From: Arvicola amphibius
Taxonomy: Eukaryota; Chordata; Mammalia; Rodentia; Cricetidae
Assembly: GCF_903992535.2 (NCBI RefSeq)
Contig: NC_052052.2
Span: 13,226,652 to 13,290,651 of the forward strand
DNA: 64,000 bases
Reading direction: 5' to 3'
A program made the position numbers and the translations under genes. Under the pieces are notes generated by a model. The model made no database searches, was not told the origin of the DNA, and saw nothing but the letters and a program-made list of their open reading frames with translations. Positions 60,601 through 63,726 of this stretch are shown in pieces (the first letter of the stretch is position 1; the number at the start of each line of letters is the position of its first letter).

Positions 60601-63600
60601 TGGTTTTGAGTCCTCAGAATCTCCACGGCCTTCTGTGAATACTCCTTCAACTGAGAACAGAATTCAGGAAAGAAACACGCTGGTTAAAAACCCGAGTCCT
60701 GAGCTTGCAAGATGTCTCTGGGGTAGAACGGTTGCCACCAAACCTAGTGATCTGAGTTTGATCCTCAGGACCCACATGATAGGATAGTAAGTGTCCTCTG
60801 ACCTCCCTGTGTATATCATGGCATGCAGCGTCCCCTATACCCAAACATCAATCAAACAATAAACTCATTAAAGGCATTTTAAAATATAAATCCTATTGGA
60901 AAATGACTTGCTCTTGTATTTCTGGTTATGGTCCTAACTCATAATCGTTAACAGATTCTACCTTCCTCACAAGTATCACAGTCCTTTGGCACTAGGCAGC
61001 CTTTGCCATCTAGAGAAAGACTATTGTTAAGCTCTTATAGAGAAGTCGGCAAGTGGCTGTCTCATTGTAGTGGCATTCCTGGCTCCCAAGCAGGCCTCAC
61101 AGCTCAATGAGTAGCACTTCCTTCCCAAGCTGAACCAGCTACCTTTCCCTCCCCCACGTGACCTACTTCTCCACCAGCTATCTATAGGACATTTAGACTA
61201 GAGAAAGGTAAACTGTATTCAACAATAATAAATATAACACTAGAAATATTCAAAAAAGATTTCGGGTGTGGACACTCTCTCTAGATGGACATAATATTTT
61301 TCACTCAAGAGAAAAATGACTTGAATTGTGTGTGGCGGGGAAGGAGCTTCTCTCTTACCTTCTTCTCTGTCTGTGCAGTTTTCAGGGAGAAATAGCCCAG
61401 AAGGTCCACAAACTGGGCAGCCTTTCGACCGTATGCTGGGAGTTCCGGCCAAATAGACCACATGAGATCTAGCAAGAGCTCCTGCTGAGCCTTGTTGGAG
61501 TTTCTGTGGTAGACAGCAGCTCTGGTTAGCAGGCATCCACGAATGAGGCCTCTCACTTCTCACCAAGGCCTCAAGACTGTGCCTGCACTGTCTCTTCCCA
61601 CATATAGTCATGGGTCAGGCTGCCAGGGCCTTGTGGCCCCAGACAATCCTAGCAGATGTGGTACCATCAATGTACTGACTTCATCCAGGCTTATTCCAGA
61701 GCACAGGCTGAGCTTCTCTAGCCAACTATCATTTTTAGGAGCTCCTGACTACAACCCTCTGGGTGAAAACTGTCTCCCACCAAGGACATTAGCTTATTAG
61801 CTATAAAGCAGATAGCTCAACAAAAAGACCTCCAGAGCTTGGTATGGGCACAGGCACTGACACAGTAACCATGATCATGCCCTGGCCCACCTGTAGATGT
61901 GTAGGGTCAGGCAGTGGGCCTGCCAGCGCACTGAGGAAGAGTTGGACTCCAACAAGAAACAGCGCAGGAACTGGATCAGAGTCTCCTTGTCTGCAAATCT
62001 GTTCAGCTGGTTCACTAGAGCTGTGCACAGCTGGTCCTCCTGGCTGCCCGAGCTCTCACCTGCAACACCAGGGCAGGACCAACTCACCCAGGGGCCCAGG
62101 GCCTTACGACCAGGTGGAAATGTAGGAAATCTATCTTTTAGAAAAAATGTCTGCTAAATAGTAGTAGCAATTTGCCAAATGATTTCAAGTTATTTTGGGA
62201 ACAAATGGTTTGGCCTCACCTGGTACATAGCCTACCCCAGCCCACTGAGCCAACAACTACAGCGGAGGAGTGTCCCAAAGAAGTTTGGTGGTCTCAACAG
62301 TAAGAACTGCTCTGTACTCACTCAGAGATGACAAGTTAATTCACTGTTTCCTATCTCAGGCCTTCGAGGACCATGAAAAGTGAAGAAGCCAAGGGGAGGG
62401 CTGGCCAACAGAGCAGGTGCTCAGCGTGTGCAGGGGATTATGCAGTTTTAGTGCTAACAGCAGTCACTGCACCCTGTCCTTTCCTGTTTCTATCACTTGG
62501 CACAGAGAGCCACAGTTAAGGTGTCCCTTTCACCATGACAGAACATGTGAGCAGGAGGAGACACAGGGAGAGCATTTGGACAAGCCAGGGTAAAAACCAT
62601 TCAGAACCTGCAGTTAAACAATGTACACTGAGGGGGTTAGCATGTCACCCATCACAGGACCACACAGTGACTCTTACCTTCTTTTTCTTTTTCCTTTTCT
62701 TCTTTCTTGCTCTTTTTGGTAGAAGATTTGGACTGAGTTGTTGCTTGCCCAGAACTGGTCGCAGCAGGGACTGATGAGGAAGCCACACTGGAGGACCCTG
62801 TGGAGGCCGCCAGGGCTGCGAGGACTTTGCTGCCACACAGGGCACAGGACAGTAGCTGCAGCAGCACGGGGGACACCCCCTCGTCCACCAGGAAACTCAC
62901 TTGCAGGAGAAAGTAGAGGACAGCTGCGAGGAGAAAGATGGGAGTCAGCCCTGGAATGACTGAACTACTTAGAACACAAGCAAGAGAGCAACTGTAGAAG
63001 GGACAAGGCTTTTTCTCCTCCAGTTCTCTCTGCCAGATGCTACCAGGAGCAGTGGGGTGATCAGAAAGGGATGGGGAACTACACAGGGGAGTCAGCCCCT
63101 ACTGCCTTGATGAGTAAACAAGTTCGACACTCCTGTTTTCTGAGACTTTACTGCTATGGCCTGGAAATCAGTCACTCCTGCTCTGTGCTCCTGCAGCAGC
63201 CCAAGTTTACACAAGCAACCCTCATCACTAAAGTTCTGGCTTGTGTTCTGTTAACAGGTCTATCTCCAGCCCAGCTCACAGCTTAATACAAAGCATTCTC
63301 CACAGATGGTCTCTGCAGGGATGAACAGTGGCAACCCAGGGAGGACGGCTTACAGTCATCTTTGATGCAGAACTTCTGCCAGTTGATGGTTCGCTGGGCG
63401 GCAATCTCTGCACAGGCCTTCAGATGCTCCATCTGAAACAAGAGCCAATCACAGGTGAGTATTGCCATCAGGCCATGAAATACACCAGTTGCTGTGTGTG
63501 CTGGTCCTGGCTTGGGACCACAAAGTAACCCTGAGGCAGGTGTCCTCTGGATTGGCTGGTAGACCTGGGAGCAGGGCCCACACTCTCCTACAACTTATAG

Positions 63601-63726
63601 GCAATGTCCCTGTTCTCCTTCCATCCACCACCCCATCTTCTCCTGCACACCCCCAAGCCCAGTCTTCAGTTACCTGGGAAGCTTCAGGTTCGTTACTAAG
63701 GCAAATGCAGGCCATAGCCCGAGAAG
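21354..63726 (-). CDS. UBR4: UBR4 E3 ubiquitin ligase, C-terminal 41 exons (spliced; partial at 5' end)
   Basis: UBR4 (p600) is a giant cytosolic E3 ligase of the N-degron pathway. With KCMF1 and calmodulin it forms a complex that extends ubiquitin chains and silences stress signalling. Its C-terminal hemi-RING recruits the E2s UBE2A/UBE2B (established knowledge). In the sequence, 41 exons with GT-AG introns join with no phase conflict and no internal stop, giving about 1,928 residues to a TGA at 21354-21356. Recognisable parts in order are a Ser/Ala linker with a Lys/Glu tail, a CxxC zinc-binding segment, a long alpha-helical scaffold, and the C-terminal hemi-RING/UZI module. The protein matches mammalian UBR4 as I remember it nearly residue for residue. 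Family length is about 5,180 residues, so about 3,250 N-terminal residues, including the UBR box, lie right of the window. Exons are numbered w1-w41 below in transcript order. Confidence 0.97.
21690..21872 (-). repeat. B4-type SINE
   Basis: B1-like half (AGACTGGCCTCAAACTCACT) joined to an ID-like half (GGGGACTGAATCCAGTGC), in the first intron above the last exon. Confidence 0.65.
21940..22115 (-). repeat. B4-type SINE, worn
   Basis: GGTGCTGGAGATCAGAACTC, then CATGCTTGCATGGCAGACC and GAGCCGTCTCCTCGGCC. Confidence 0.6.
23658..23806 (-). repeat. B1 SINE
   Basis: The plus strand reads GGAGACAGGGTGTCTCTATG, then GACCAGGCTGGCCTCGAAC and GGGATTAAAGGCAAGTGCC. It lies about 90 bp from exon w40's donor. 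Confidence 0.88.
23896..24058 (-). CDS. UBR4: UBR4 window exon w40
   Basis: A 163-bp exon encoding KVPTSNTEGGWSCSLAEYIR, then HNDMPIYEAADKALKTFQEE, ending METFSEFLDAAG-type sequence (read: PVETFSEFLDAAG). The acceptor is CTTGTAG and the donor G|GTCAGT. Confidence 0.97.
24726..24816 (-). CDS. UBR4: UBR4 window exon w39
   Basis: A 91-bp exon encoding LTDKAVKDYSAYRSSLLFWA, then LVDLIYNMFK. The acceptor is TTTCCAG and the donor AAG|GTAAGG. Confidence 0.97.
26005..26085 (-). repeat. ID-like SINE fragment
   Basis: GTCTCACACATGCTAGGCAA, then CACCACTGAGTTATAACCCT on the plus strand. Confidence 0.6.
27342..27459. repeat. Polypurine (GGGA)n(GGAA)n tract
   Basis: About 118 bp of pure purine on the plus strand: about 13 GGGA units, a short AAAAAA break, then about 12 GGAA units. 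The pre-mRNA carries the pyrimidine strand. Confidence 0.97.
27862..28086 (-). CDS. UBR4: UBR4 window exon w38 (UZI region)
   Basis: A 225-bp exon encoding RATSREEKNLQGFLEQPKEK, then WVESAFEVDGPHYFTILALH, then VIPPEQWRAMRVEILRRLLV, ending AVAPGGAT. The acceptor is CCTCCAG and the donor AG|GTCAGT. Confidence 0.97.
28310..28369 (-). repeat. MIR relic at ERV target site
   Basis: GGTGACTTACCAAAGTCACT followed by AGTAAGCTGTAACAGAG resembles the MIR core complement. The young ERV lies directly to its right. Confidence 0.45.
28370..28375. other. Target-site duplication, left copy (CAGAGT)
   Basis: CAGAGT abuts the 5' LTR and is repeated at 31629-31634. Confidence 0.95.
28376..28787 (+). mobile_element. 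5' LTR of young ERV
   Basis: 412 bp, TGATGTGGGAGAG ... ATTACTACA. By eye it is identical to the LTR at 31217-31628. It has an AATAAAG box near its start. Confidence 0.97.
28791..28806 (+). promoter_or_regulatory. Retroviral primer-binding site, tRNA-Lys type
   Basis: TGGCGCCAACGTGG matches the lysine-tRNA type used by class II ERVs with one base missing, 3 bp past the LTR end. Confidence 0.85.
29492..29768 (+). repeat. B1 SINE with head triplicated (3 x 69 bp)
   Basis: Units start at 29492, 29561 and 29630, each beginning AGGTGT and containing ACACCTTTAATCCCA. Only the last continues into the full B1 body and A-rich tail. The units differ at several bases. Confidence 0.92.
29810..30097 (+). 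CDS. 95-codon ORF inside young ERV, function unknown
   Basis: ATG to TGA. The start is hydrophobic (LMLYAIMLSLNCL), signal-peptide-like but without a clear cleavage site. The middle is charged, with one N-x-T site (NETL). It could be an env-derived remnant or chance; I cannot assign it. The matching part of the older ERV is broken by a B1 insertion and frameshifts. Confidence 0.35.
   Translation: MENTQRILMLYAIMLSLNCLNAEEEAIAAKRYLFINAAELIQERYFENTLTSKFGSKDMILWKRDSSFVFTENETLWIAFIPIWYDKPRPPERLL
31203..31216 (+). promoter_or_regulatory. Retroviral polypurine tract
   Basis: AGAAAAAGGGGAAA directly before the right LTR; the plus-strand primer for reverse transcription. Confidence 0.85.
31217..31628 (+). 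mobile_element. 3' LTR of young ERV
   Basis: 412 bp, no difference seen from the 5' LTR over the whole length. Ends ATTACTACA and is followed by the CAGAGT target duplication. Confidence 0.97.
31629..31634. other. Target-site duplication, right copy (CAGAGT)
   Basis: Matches 28370-28375 exactly; 6 bp as in class II ERVs. Confidence 0.95.
31635..33407 (-). other. UBR4: UBR4 intron w37-w38, part right of the ERV
   Basis: Unique sequence, with a possible MIR relic near 31815-31940 (TTATCTATCTCATTTAACAG). No exon or RNA gene recognised. Confidence 0.7.
33408..33602 (-). CDS. UBR4: UBR4 window exon w37 (hemi-RING/UZI)
   Basis: A 195-bp exon encoding HNTYLQECTGQREPTYQLNI, then HDIKLLFLRFAMEQSFSADT, then ESNIHLIPYIIHTVLYVLN. 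The acceptor is CCCTAG and the donor AC|GTACGT. Its 3' intron (about 5.3 kb) contains the young ERV. Confidence 0.97.
33905..34075 (+). repeat. MIR relic
   Basis: CTTATTAACTGAATGGCCCT, then GGTAAATGACTCCCCTTATG fits the MIR core. Confidence 0.55.
34485..34610 (-). CDS. UBR4: UBR4 window exon w36 (hemi-RING)
   Basis: A 126-bp exon encoding LARGREEWESAALQNANTKC, then NGLLPVWGPHVPESAFATC. The acceptor is CATCCAG and the donor AG|GTGAGT. It carries the conserved Asn/Cys and Pro-Trp-Gly loop of the catalytic module. Confidence 0.96.
35030..35172 (-). CDS. UBR4: UBR4 window exon w35 (hemi-RING core)
   Basis: A 143-bp exon encoding PTKVLGIYTFTKRVALEEME, then QQGYSTVSHFNIVHYDCHLA. The His/Cys cluster HFNIVHYDCH provides candidate second-half zinc ligands. 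The acceptor is CTTGCAG and the donor AG|GTAGGT. Confidence 0.97.
35455..35535 (-). repeat. ID-like SINE fragment
   Basis: GGGCCTTGTGTATGGCAGGC, then ACCACTGAACTACACTCCCA on the plus strand. Confidence 0.65.
35563..35589. repeat. (GT)n followed by G-run
   Basis: Five or so GT units followed by about 16 G. A spot prone to sequencing error. Confidence 0.9.
36213..36326 (-). CDS. UBR4: UBR4 window exon w34 (start of hemi-RING)
   Basis: A 114-bp, phase 0-0 exon encoding TNEKGQVVTKTALLKQMEEL, then IEEPGLTCCICREGYKFQ. The CCIC group is the first metal-ligand cluster of the hemi-RING, which unlike a true RING holds only one zinc and binds UBE2A/UBE2B (established knowledge). The acceptor is CTTCTAG and the donor CAG|GTAAGG. 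Confidence 0.97.
36440..36525 (-). repeat. ID-like SINE fragment, worn
   Basis: GCAAGTGGCAAGCGCTCTAC, then CTCTAAGCTACACATCTGCT. Confidence 0.5.
36840..37012 (+). repeat. MIR relic
   Basis: GTTCACTTTCTTTATCTGGA, then AATGAGCATAATGATATC and GTCTGGCATGCAGCAAATCC. A good MIR core plus 3' part. Confidence 0.7.
37209..37427 (-). CDS. UBR4: UBR4 window exon w33 (helical arm before the hemi-RING)
   Basis: A 219-bp, phase 0-0 exon encoding VLIGTDSITNLHKLEQVSSD, then TLAENLLEALREHPDVNKK, then ARRETRAEKKRMAMAMRQK. The Lys/Arg/Glu-rich run is probably a long helix (inference). It leads into the catalytic module that starts in w34. The acceptor is TTTGCAG and the donor ACG|GTAAAG. Confidence 0.97.
38748..38855 (+). 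repeat. B1-like SINE, worn
   Basis: AGTATGATGGTGCACGCCTG, then TTTGAGGCTAGCCTGAGC. Confidence 0.65.
39228..40130 (+). repeat. Ancient L1 3'-end relic (discontinuous)
   Basis: CATTAGCCATTGGGGAAATG then CAAGTCAAAACCAC, and later TGTCCTTTAACAGGAGGCTG and CTATGGTAGGACACTACTTA, resemble the 3' end of old mammal-wide L1 families. No intact ORF2. Confidence 0.55.
40509..40608 (-). CDS. UBR4: UBR4 window exon w32
   Basis: A 100-bp exon encoding LDADIWKKFLSRPALPFILR, then LLRGLAMQHPATQ. The acceptor is TTTGCAG and the donor CAG|GTGAGT. The 3.1-kb intron after it holds an old L1 relic. Confidence 0.96.
40925..41098 (-). CDS. UBR4: UBR4 window exon w31
   Basis: A 174-bp exon encoding YDEDHSGDDKVFLDCFCKIA, then AGIKNNSNGHQLKDLILQKG, then TQNALDYMKKHIPSAK. 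The acceptor is TCTCTAG and the donor AA|GTAAGG. An unspliced read hits a stop just past the donor (reading KK then stop), so the splice is needed to continue. Confidence 0.97.
41533..41723 (-). CDS. UBR4: UBR4 window exon w30
   Basis: A 191-bp exon encoding GNLLLTGDKDQLVMLLDQIN, then STFVRSNPSVLQGLLRIIPY, then SFGEVEKMQILVERFKPYC. Leu-rich helical repeats. The acceptor is GTTGCAG and the donor AA|GTATGA. Confidence 0.97.
42275..42394 (-). CDS. UBR4: UBR4 window exon w29
   Basis: A 120-bp, phase 0-0 exon encoding ALVAEQESKDSGGAAVAEQV, then LSIMEIILDESNAEPLSEDK. The acceptor is CCTTCAG and the donor AAG|GTGAGT. Confidence 0.96.
42484..42511. repeat. (GT)n microsatellite
   Basis: About 13 GT units. 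Confidence 0.97.
42829..42936 (-). CDS. UBR4: UBR4 window exon w28
   Basis: A 108-bp, phase 0-0 exon encoding VLLKLFSYCVKVKVNRQQLV, then KLEMNTLNVMLGTLNL. The acceptor is TTCACAG and the donor TTG|GTAAGA. Confidence 0.96.
43447..43610 (+). repeat. B2 SINE
   Basis: GGGGCTGGAGAGATGGCTCA, then CCTCTTCTGGCCTGCAGGCA and an AATAAATAAATT tail. A short internal deletion follows the AACCACC motif. Confidence 0.95.
43611..43649. repeat. (CA)n at B2 tail
   Basis: About 18 CA units directly after the B2 A-rich tail. Confidence 0.96.
43920..44047 (-). CDS. UBR4: UBR4 window exon w27 (acidic)
   Basis: A 128-bp exon opening with the acidic run DEEEDEEEVYKMASVMAQ, then CGGLECMLNRLAGIKDFKQG, ending RHLLT. 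The acceptor is CTCCCAG and the donor ACA|GTGAGT. Confidence 0.96.
44491..44578 (-). CDS. UBR4: UBR4 window exon w26
   Basis: An 88-bp exon encoding GEPMRIVYRMRGLLGDATEE, then FIESLDSTT. The last base begins an Asp codon completed in w27. The acceptor is TGCTTAG and the donor G|GTACGG. Confidence 0.95.
44579..45369 (-). other. UBR4: UBR4 intron w25-w26
   Basis: 791 bp of unique sequence. Nothing recognised. Confidence 0.7.
45370..45450 (-). CDS. UBR4: UBR4 window exon w25
   Basis: An 81-bp, phase 0-0 exon encoding LLVNNKIISLDLPVAEVYKK, then VWCTTNE. The acceptor is TTTTCAG and the donor GAG|GTATGT. Confidence 0.95.
46132..46329 (-). CDS. UBR4: UBR4 window exon w24
   Basis: A 198-bp, phase 0-0 exon encoding EENEVTEFFVTLEKDPQQED, then FLQGRMPGNPYSSNEPGIGP, then MRDIKNKICQDCDLVALLED. 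It contains one C-x2-C. The acceptor is CCTTTAG and the donor GAG|GTAAGA. Confidence 0.97.
46849..47000 (+). repeat. B1 SINE, full length
   Basis: GCCAGACAGTGGTGGCGCAC, then GGCAGAGGCAGGAGGATCTC and CTACAGAGAAACCCTGTCC with an A-rich tail. Confidence 0.95.
47117..47238 (-). CDS. UBR4: UBR4 window exon w23
   Basis: A 122-bp exon encoding TESETKAFMAVCIETAKRYN, then LDDYRTPVFIFERLCSIIYP. The acceptor is CTGGCAG and the donor CCT|GTAAGC. A full B1 SINE sits about 120 bp downstream in the next intron. Confidence 0.96.
48045..48242 (-). repeat. B3-type SINE
   Basis: GGAGGCCAGAGGAGGGTGTT, then CAGGTGGTTGTGAGCTGTGC on the plus strand. Confidence 0.8.
48250..48412 (-). repeat. B1 SINE
   Basis: CTGCAGATCAGGCTGGTCTT, then GAGATCCACCTGTCTCTGCT and GTGCTGGGACTAAAGGTGTG. 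Confidence 0.88.
48420..48522 (-). repeat. Second, older B1 fragment
   Basis: ATGAGGCAGGGTTTTGTCAT, then CTCCTGCCTCAGCCTCCCAA and ending CATTCCCAGC. Confidence 0.7.
48709..48801 (+). repeat. B1 SINE fragment
   Basis: TACATCCTTTAATCCCAGCA, then CCAGCCAGGGCTACACAGAG. Confidence 0.8.
48810..48873. repeat. (GGAAA)n-type purine tract
   Basis: Irregular GGAAA/GGGAA units over about 60 bp, right after the B1 3' end. Confidence 0.95.
49238..49411 (-). CDS. UBR4: UBR4 window exon w22
   Basis: A 174-bp exon encoding LLSSFVEVESIKRHFKSRLV, then GTVLNGYLCLRKLVLQRTK and ETQDMLLEMLEDMTTG. The acceptor is CCTGCAG and the donor G|GTAACG. Confidence 0.96.
49683..49764 (-). CDS. UBR4: UBR4 window exon w21
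   Basis: An 82-bp exon encoding EIARLLALEEATLSTDLQQG, then YALKSLT. The acceptor is GTTTAG and the donor G|GTAGAG. Confidence 0.96.
50088..50229 (-). CDS. UBR4: UBR4 window exon w20
   Basis: A 142-bp exon encoding YLDELSVAGECAAEYLALYQ, then KLIASCHWKVYLAARGVLPY and VGNLITK. The acceptor is GATGCAG. The donor, AAG|GTGATA, is weak. Confidence 0.96.
50686..50795 (-). CDS. UBR4: UBR4 window exon w19
   Basis: A 110-bp exon encoding VLFTPATQAARQAACTIVEA, then LATVPSRKQQVLDLLT. Amphipathic helical sequence. The acceptor is CTGGCAG. The donor, AG|GTACCA, departs from consensus at +4 and +5. Confidence 0.95.
51040..51375 (+). repeat. Interspersed medium-reiteration repeat, family unresolved
   Basis: Contains AAGAGGGCCCAGCACATTGC, then GCTATATAAGAAAGCTAGCT and CAATGATGGCCTGTGTCTTG. 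This pattern recurs widely in rodent genomes in my experience, but I cannot name the family. A TATA-like TATATAAG is present. Confidence 0.55.
51562..51668 (-). repeat. B1 SINE fragment
   Basis: TTTGAGACAAGGTCTCACTC, then CCTCCTGGGTGCTGGGATCA. Confidence 0.8.
51933..52090 (-). CDS. UBR4: UBR4 window exon w18 (basic region)
   Basis: A 158-bp exon encoding VDGNGKSPSKSELHRLYLTE, then KYVWRWKQFLSRRGKRTTP and LKLGHNNWLRQ. The Trp/Arg-rich basic stretch stands out. The acceptor is CTTGCAG and the donor CAA|GTGAGT. Confidence 0.96.
52170..52299 (-). CDS. UBR4: UBR4 window exon w17
   Basis: A 130-bp exon encoding DVPVEALTTVKPYCNEIHAQ, then AQLWLKRDPKASYEAWKKCL. The acceptor is ATTCAG and the donor G|GTGGGT. 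Confidence 0.96.
52640..52768 (-). repeat. MIR relic
   Basis: GATGAGCAAACTGAAGAATA, then AGCAGAGCTGGGATCTGACC fits the complement of the MIR core. Confidence 0.65.
53107..53234 (-). CDS. UBR4: UBR4 window exon w16
   Basis: A 128-bp exon encoding ALSLFLMAVNIKTPVVVENI, then MCLRILQKLIKPPAPTSKKN. Two candidate acceptors lie 7 nt apart. Only the upstream one (CACCAG) keeps frame with w15; the downstream ACTCAG would shift it. The donor, AAG|GTGATG, is weaker than consensus. Confidence 0.95.
53387..53471 (-). CDS. UBR4: UBR4 window exon w15
   Basis: An 85-bp exon encoding ASSLQYEMLLLTDSISKEDN, then CWELRLRC. The acceptor is TTCCAG and the donor G|GTGAGC. Its last base joins the CA that opens w16 to make an Ala codon, which fixes the acceptor chosen for w16. 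Confidence 0.95.
53691..53781 (-). CDS. UBR4: UBR4 window exon w14
   Basis: A 91-bp exon encoding DNPEATQQMNDLIIGKVSTA, then LKGHWANPDL. The acceptor is CCCCAG and the donor CTG|GTAAGC. It starts with the last base of a split Arg codon from w13. Confidence 0.96.
54402..54594 (-). repeat. B2 SINE
   Basis: ATTATGTATACAATATTCTG, then GATGGTTGTGAGCCACCATG and GAGCCATCTCTCCAGCCC on the plus strand. Full length. Confidence 0.95.
54600..54669. repeat. (CT)n microsatellite between two B2s
   Basis: About 34 uninterrupted CT units. Confidence 0.97.
54670..54832 (-). repeat. Second B2 SINE
   Basis: ATCATGTATGCAATATTCTT, then GATGGTTGTGAACCACCATG. It differs from its neighbour by small indels, including a 4-bp ATGA repeat. 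Confidence 0.94.
55304..55647 (-). CDS. UBR4: UBR4 window exon w13 (largest in window)
   Basis: A 344-bp exon starting KVFASRKELLEYDLQQREAA. It holds a CGHTSSTKCYGCA cysteine group and then helical, ARM/HEAT-like sequence: ITLLRALATNPALRHILVSQ and LIRELFDYNLRRG. It ends REEVRQLMCLLTR. The acceptor is ATTCTTAG and the donor AG|GTCAGA. Confidence 0.97.
55742..55855 (-). repeat. MIR relic
   Basis: TTTATTTTATCCTCATTCAA, then CAGAATTGGAAATCAGACTG. Confidence 0.55.
56367..56495 (-). CDS. UBR4: UBR4 window exon w12
   Basis: A 129-bp, phase 0-0 exon. It opens with a short Gly/Ser-rich stretch (EDSGTAGGISSTSASVNRY), then QEYCGDCKNSFDELSKIIQ. The acceptor is ATTGCAG and the donor CAG|GTAGGG. Because its length is a multiple of three, skipping would keep frame. 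Confidence 0.96.
56598..56723 (-). CDS. UBR4: UBR4 window exon w11
   Basis: A 126-bp, phase 0-0 exon encoding AVSNINTLLDKADRVYHQLM, then GHRPQLENLLCKVNEAAPEK. Helical scaffold sequence after the Cys-rich block. The acceptor is CTCTAG and the donor CAG|GTGCTC. Confidence 0.96.
56840..56985 (-). repeat. MIR relic
   Basis: CACGACAACCCTAGGAGGTG, later CTCACAGCAGGTCACGGACA. Weak. Confidence 0.4.
57158..57296 (-). CDS. UBR4: UBR4 window exon w10 (end of CxxC segment)
   Basis: A 139-bp exon encoding SINYDEKDPFLCNACGFC, then KYARFDFMLYAKPCCAV, then IENEEDRKK. The CNACGFC and PCC groups complete the cysteine block begun in w7-w9. The acceptor is TTCAG and the donor AAG|GTAAAG. Confidence 0.97.
57407..57646 (-). 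CDS. UBR4: UBR4 window exon w9 (CxxC zinc-binding segment)
   Basis: A 240-bp exon. It begins PARWHKAKKVQLTPGQTEVK and continues LPLPIVASNLMIEFADFYEN. It then carries three C-x2-C pairs: CPRC, CGNC and CHKC. With w10 these form a compact multi-Cys block expected to bind zinc. The acceptor is CTCCTAG and the donor AG|GTAACT. The w9/w10 join restores the Arg after CHKC. Confidence 0.97.
57647..58864 (-). other. UBR4: UBR4 intron w8-w9
   Basis: 1.2 kb of unique sequence. No repeat, exon or RNA gene recognised. Confidence 0.65.
58865..59058 (-). CDS. UBR4: UBR4 window exon w8 (beta-rich, between cysteine clusters)
   Basis: A 194-bp exon starting YIKLSSIKVDTRYTTT. It contains KVTVKIGDLKRTKMVRTINL and then YYNNRTVQAIVELKNK. 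Alternating hydrophobic/polar residues suggest beta structure (inference). The acceptor is TATTTAG and the donor AA|GTATGG. Confidence 0.96.
59308..59395 (-). CDS. UBR4: UBR4 window exon w7 (start of Cys-rich part)
   Basis: An 88-bp exon encoding TLSGLVEFDGYYLESDPCLV and then CNNPEVPFC. The C-x2-C followed by a third Cys is the first cysteine group of the zinc-binding part of UBR4. The acceptor is CCCTAG and the donor TGT|GTAAGT. Confidence 0.95.
59697..60000 (+). repeat. B4-type SINE
   Basis: GGAGCCAGGAAGATGGCTCA, then AGCCAGGTGTGTATGGTAGC and a CA-rich tail. Confidence 0.75.
60089..60265 (+). repeat. B3-type SINE
   Basis: TGAGGCTGACAAGATAGGTT, then AATCTGAGTTCAATCCCCGG and CAGGCTGACCTCTGACTTCC. 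Confidence 0.75.
60565..60650 (-). CDS. UBR4: UBR4 window exon w6
   Basis: An 86-bp exon encoding LKEYSQKAVEILRTQNH and then HPNSNIY. The acceptor is TTCTCAG and the donor AA|GTGAGC. The final Asn codon is completed in w7. A B3-type SINE lies just upstream in the preceding intron. Confidence 0.95.
60692..60868 (+). repeat. B3-type SINE
   Basis: GAGCTTGCAAGATGTCTCTG, then TGATCCTCAGGACCCACATG and GTGTCCTCTGACCTCCCTGT, ending AACAATAAA. Confidence 0.75.
61359..61503 (-). CDS. UBR4: UBR4 window exon w5
   Basis: A 145-bp exon encoding NSNKAQQELLLDLMWSIW, then PELPAYGRKAAQFVDLLGYF, ending TEKK. The acceptor is CCACAG and the donor AAG|GTAAGA. Leu/aromatic-rich helical scaffold sequence. Confidence 0.96.
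61891..62059 (-). CDS. UBR4: UBR4 window exon w4
   Basis: A 169-bp exon with acceptor GTTGCAG and donor AG|GTGGGC. It encodes QEDQLCTALVNQLNRF and then LIQFLRCFLLESNSSSVRW, which looks alpha-helical, ending HCLTLHIYR with the Arg codon split into w5. Confidence 0.96.
62060..62677 (-). other. UBR4: UBR4 intron w3-w4
   Basis: 618 bp of unique sequence. Nothing recognised. Confidence 0.65.
62678..62923 (-). CDS. UBR4: UBR4 window exon w3 (hydrophobic helix, Ser/Ala linker, Lys/Glu tail)
   Basis: A 246-bp exon of about 82 residues. It starts with the hydrophobic stretch VLYFLLQVSFLVDEG, continues LLQLLSCALCGSKVLAAL, then becomes a low-complexity Ser/Ala/Gly/Thr linker. It ends in a charged KKSKKEEKEKEKEG tract encoded by A/G-rich DNA. 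The acceptor is CTCGCAG and the donor G|GTAAGA. The linker is probably disordered (inference) and is the likeliest place for species differences. Confidence 0.95.
63354..63432 (-). CDS. UBR4: UBR4 window exon w2
   Basis: A 79-bp exon entered at TTTCAG and left at T|GTAAGC. It encodes MEHLKACAEIAAQRT and then NWQKFCIKDD. The last base starts a Ser codon completed in w3. The leading ATG is internal, not a translation start. Confidence 0.92.
63674..63726 (-). CDS. UBR4: UBR4 window exon w1
   Basis: A 53-bp exon, the first one visible in transcript order. It encodes AMACICLSNEPEASQ after a split codon and ends in phase 0 at CAG|GTAACT. The acceptor is TTGTAG, preceded by a purine-rich rather than pyrimidine-rich stretch. 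An in-frame TAA just upstream means the exon cannot extend much further. Its junction to the next exon (SQ|MEHLK) is in frame. Small size and the weak acceptor make this the least certain exon. Confidence 0.75.

Noticed and set aside
63354..63432. UBR4 alternative start at the leading ATG of w2
   Set aside because: The exon has a normal acceptor and in-frame coding sequence upstream. The Met is internal.
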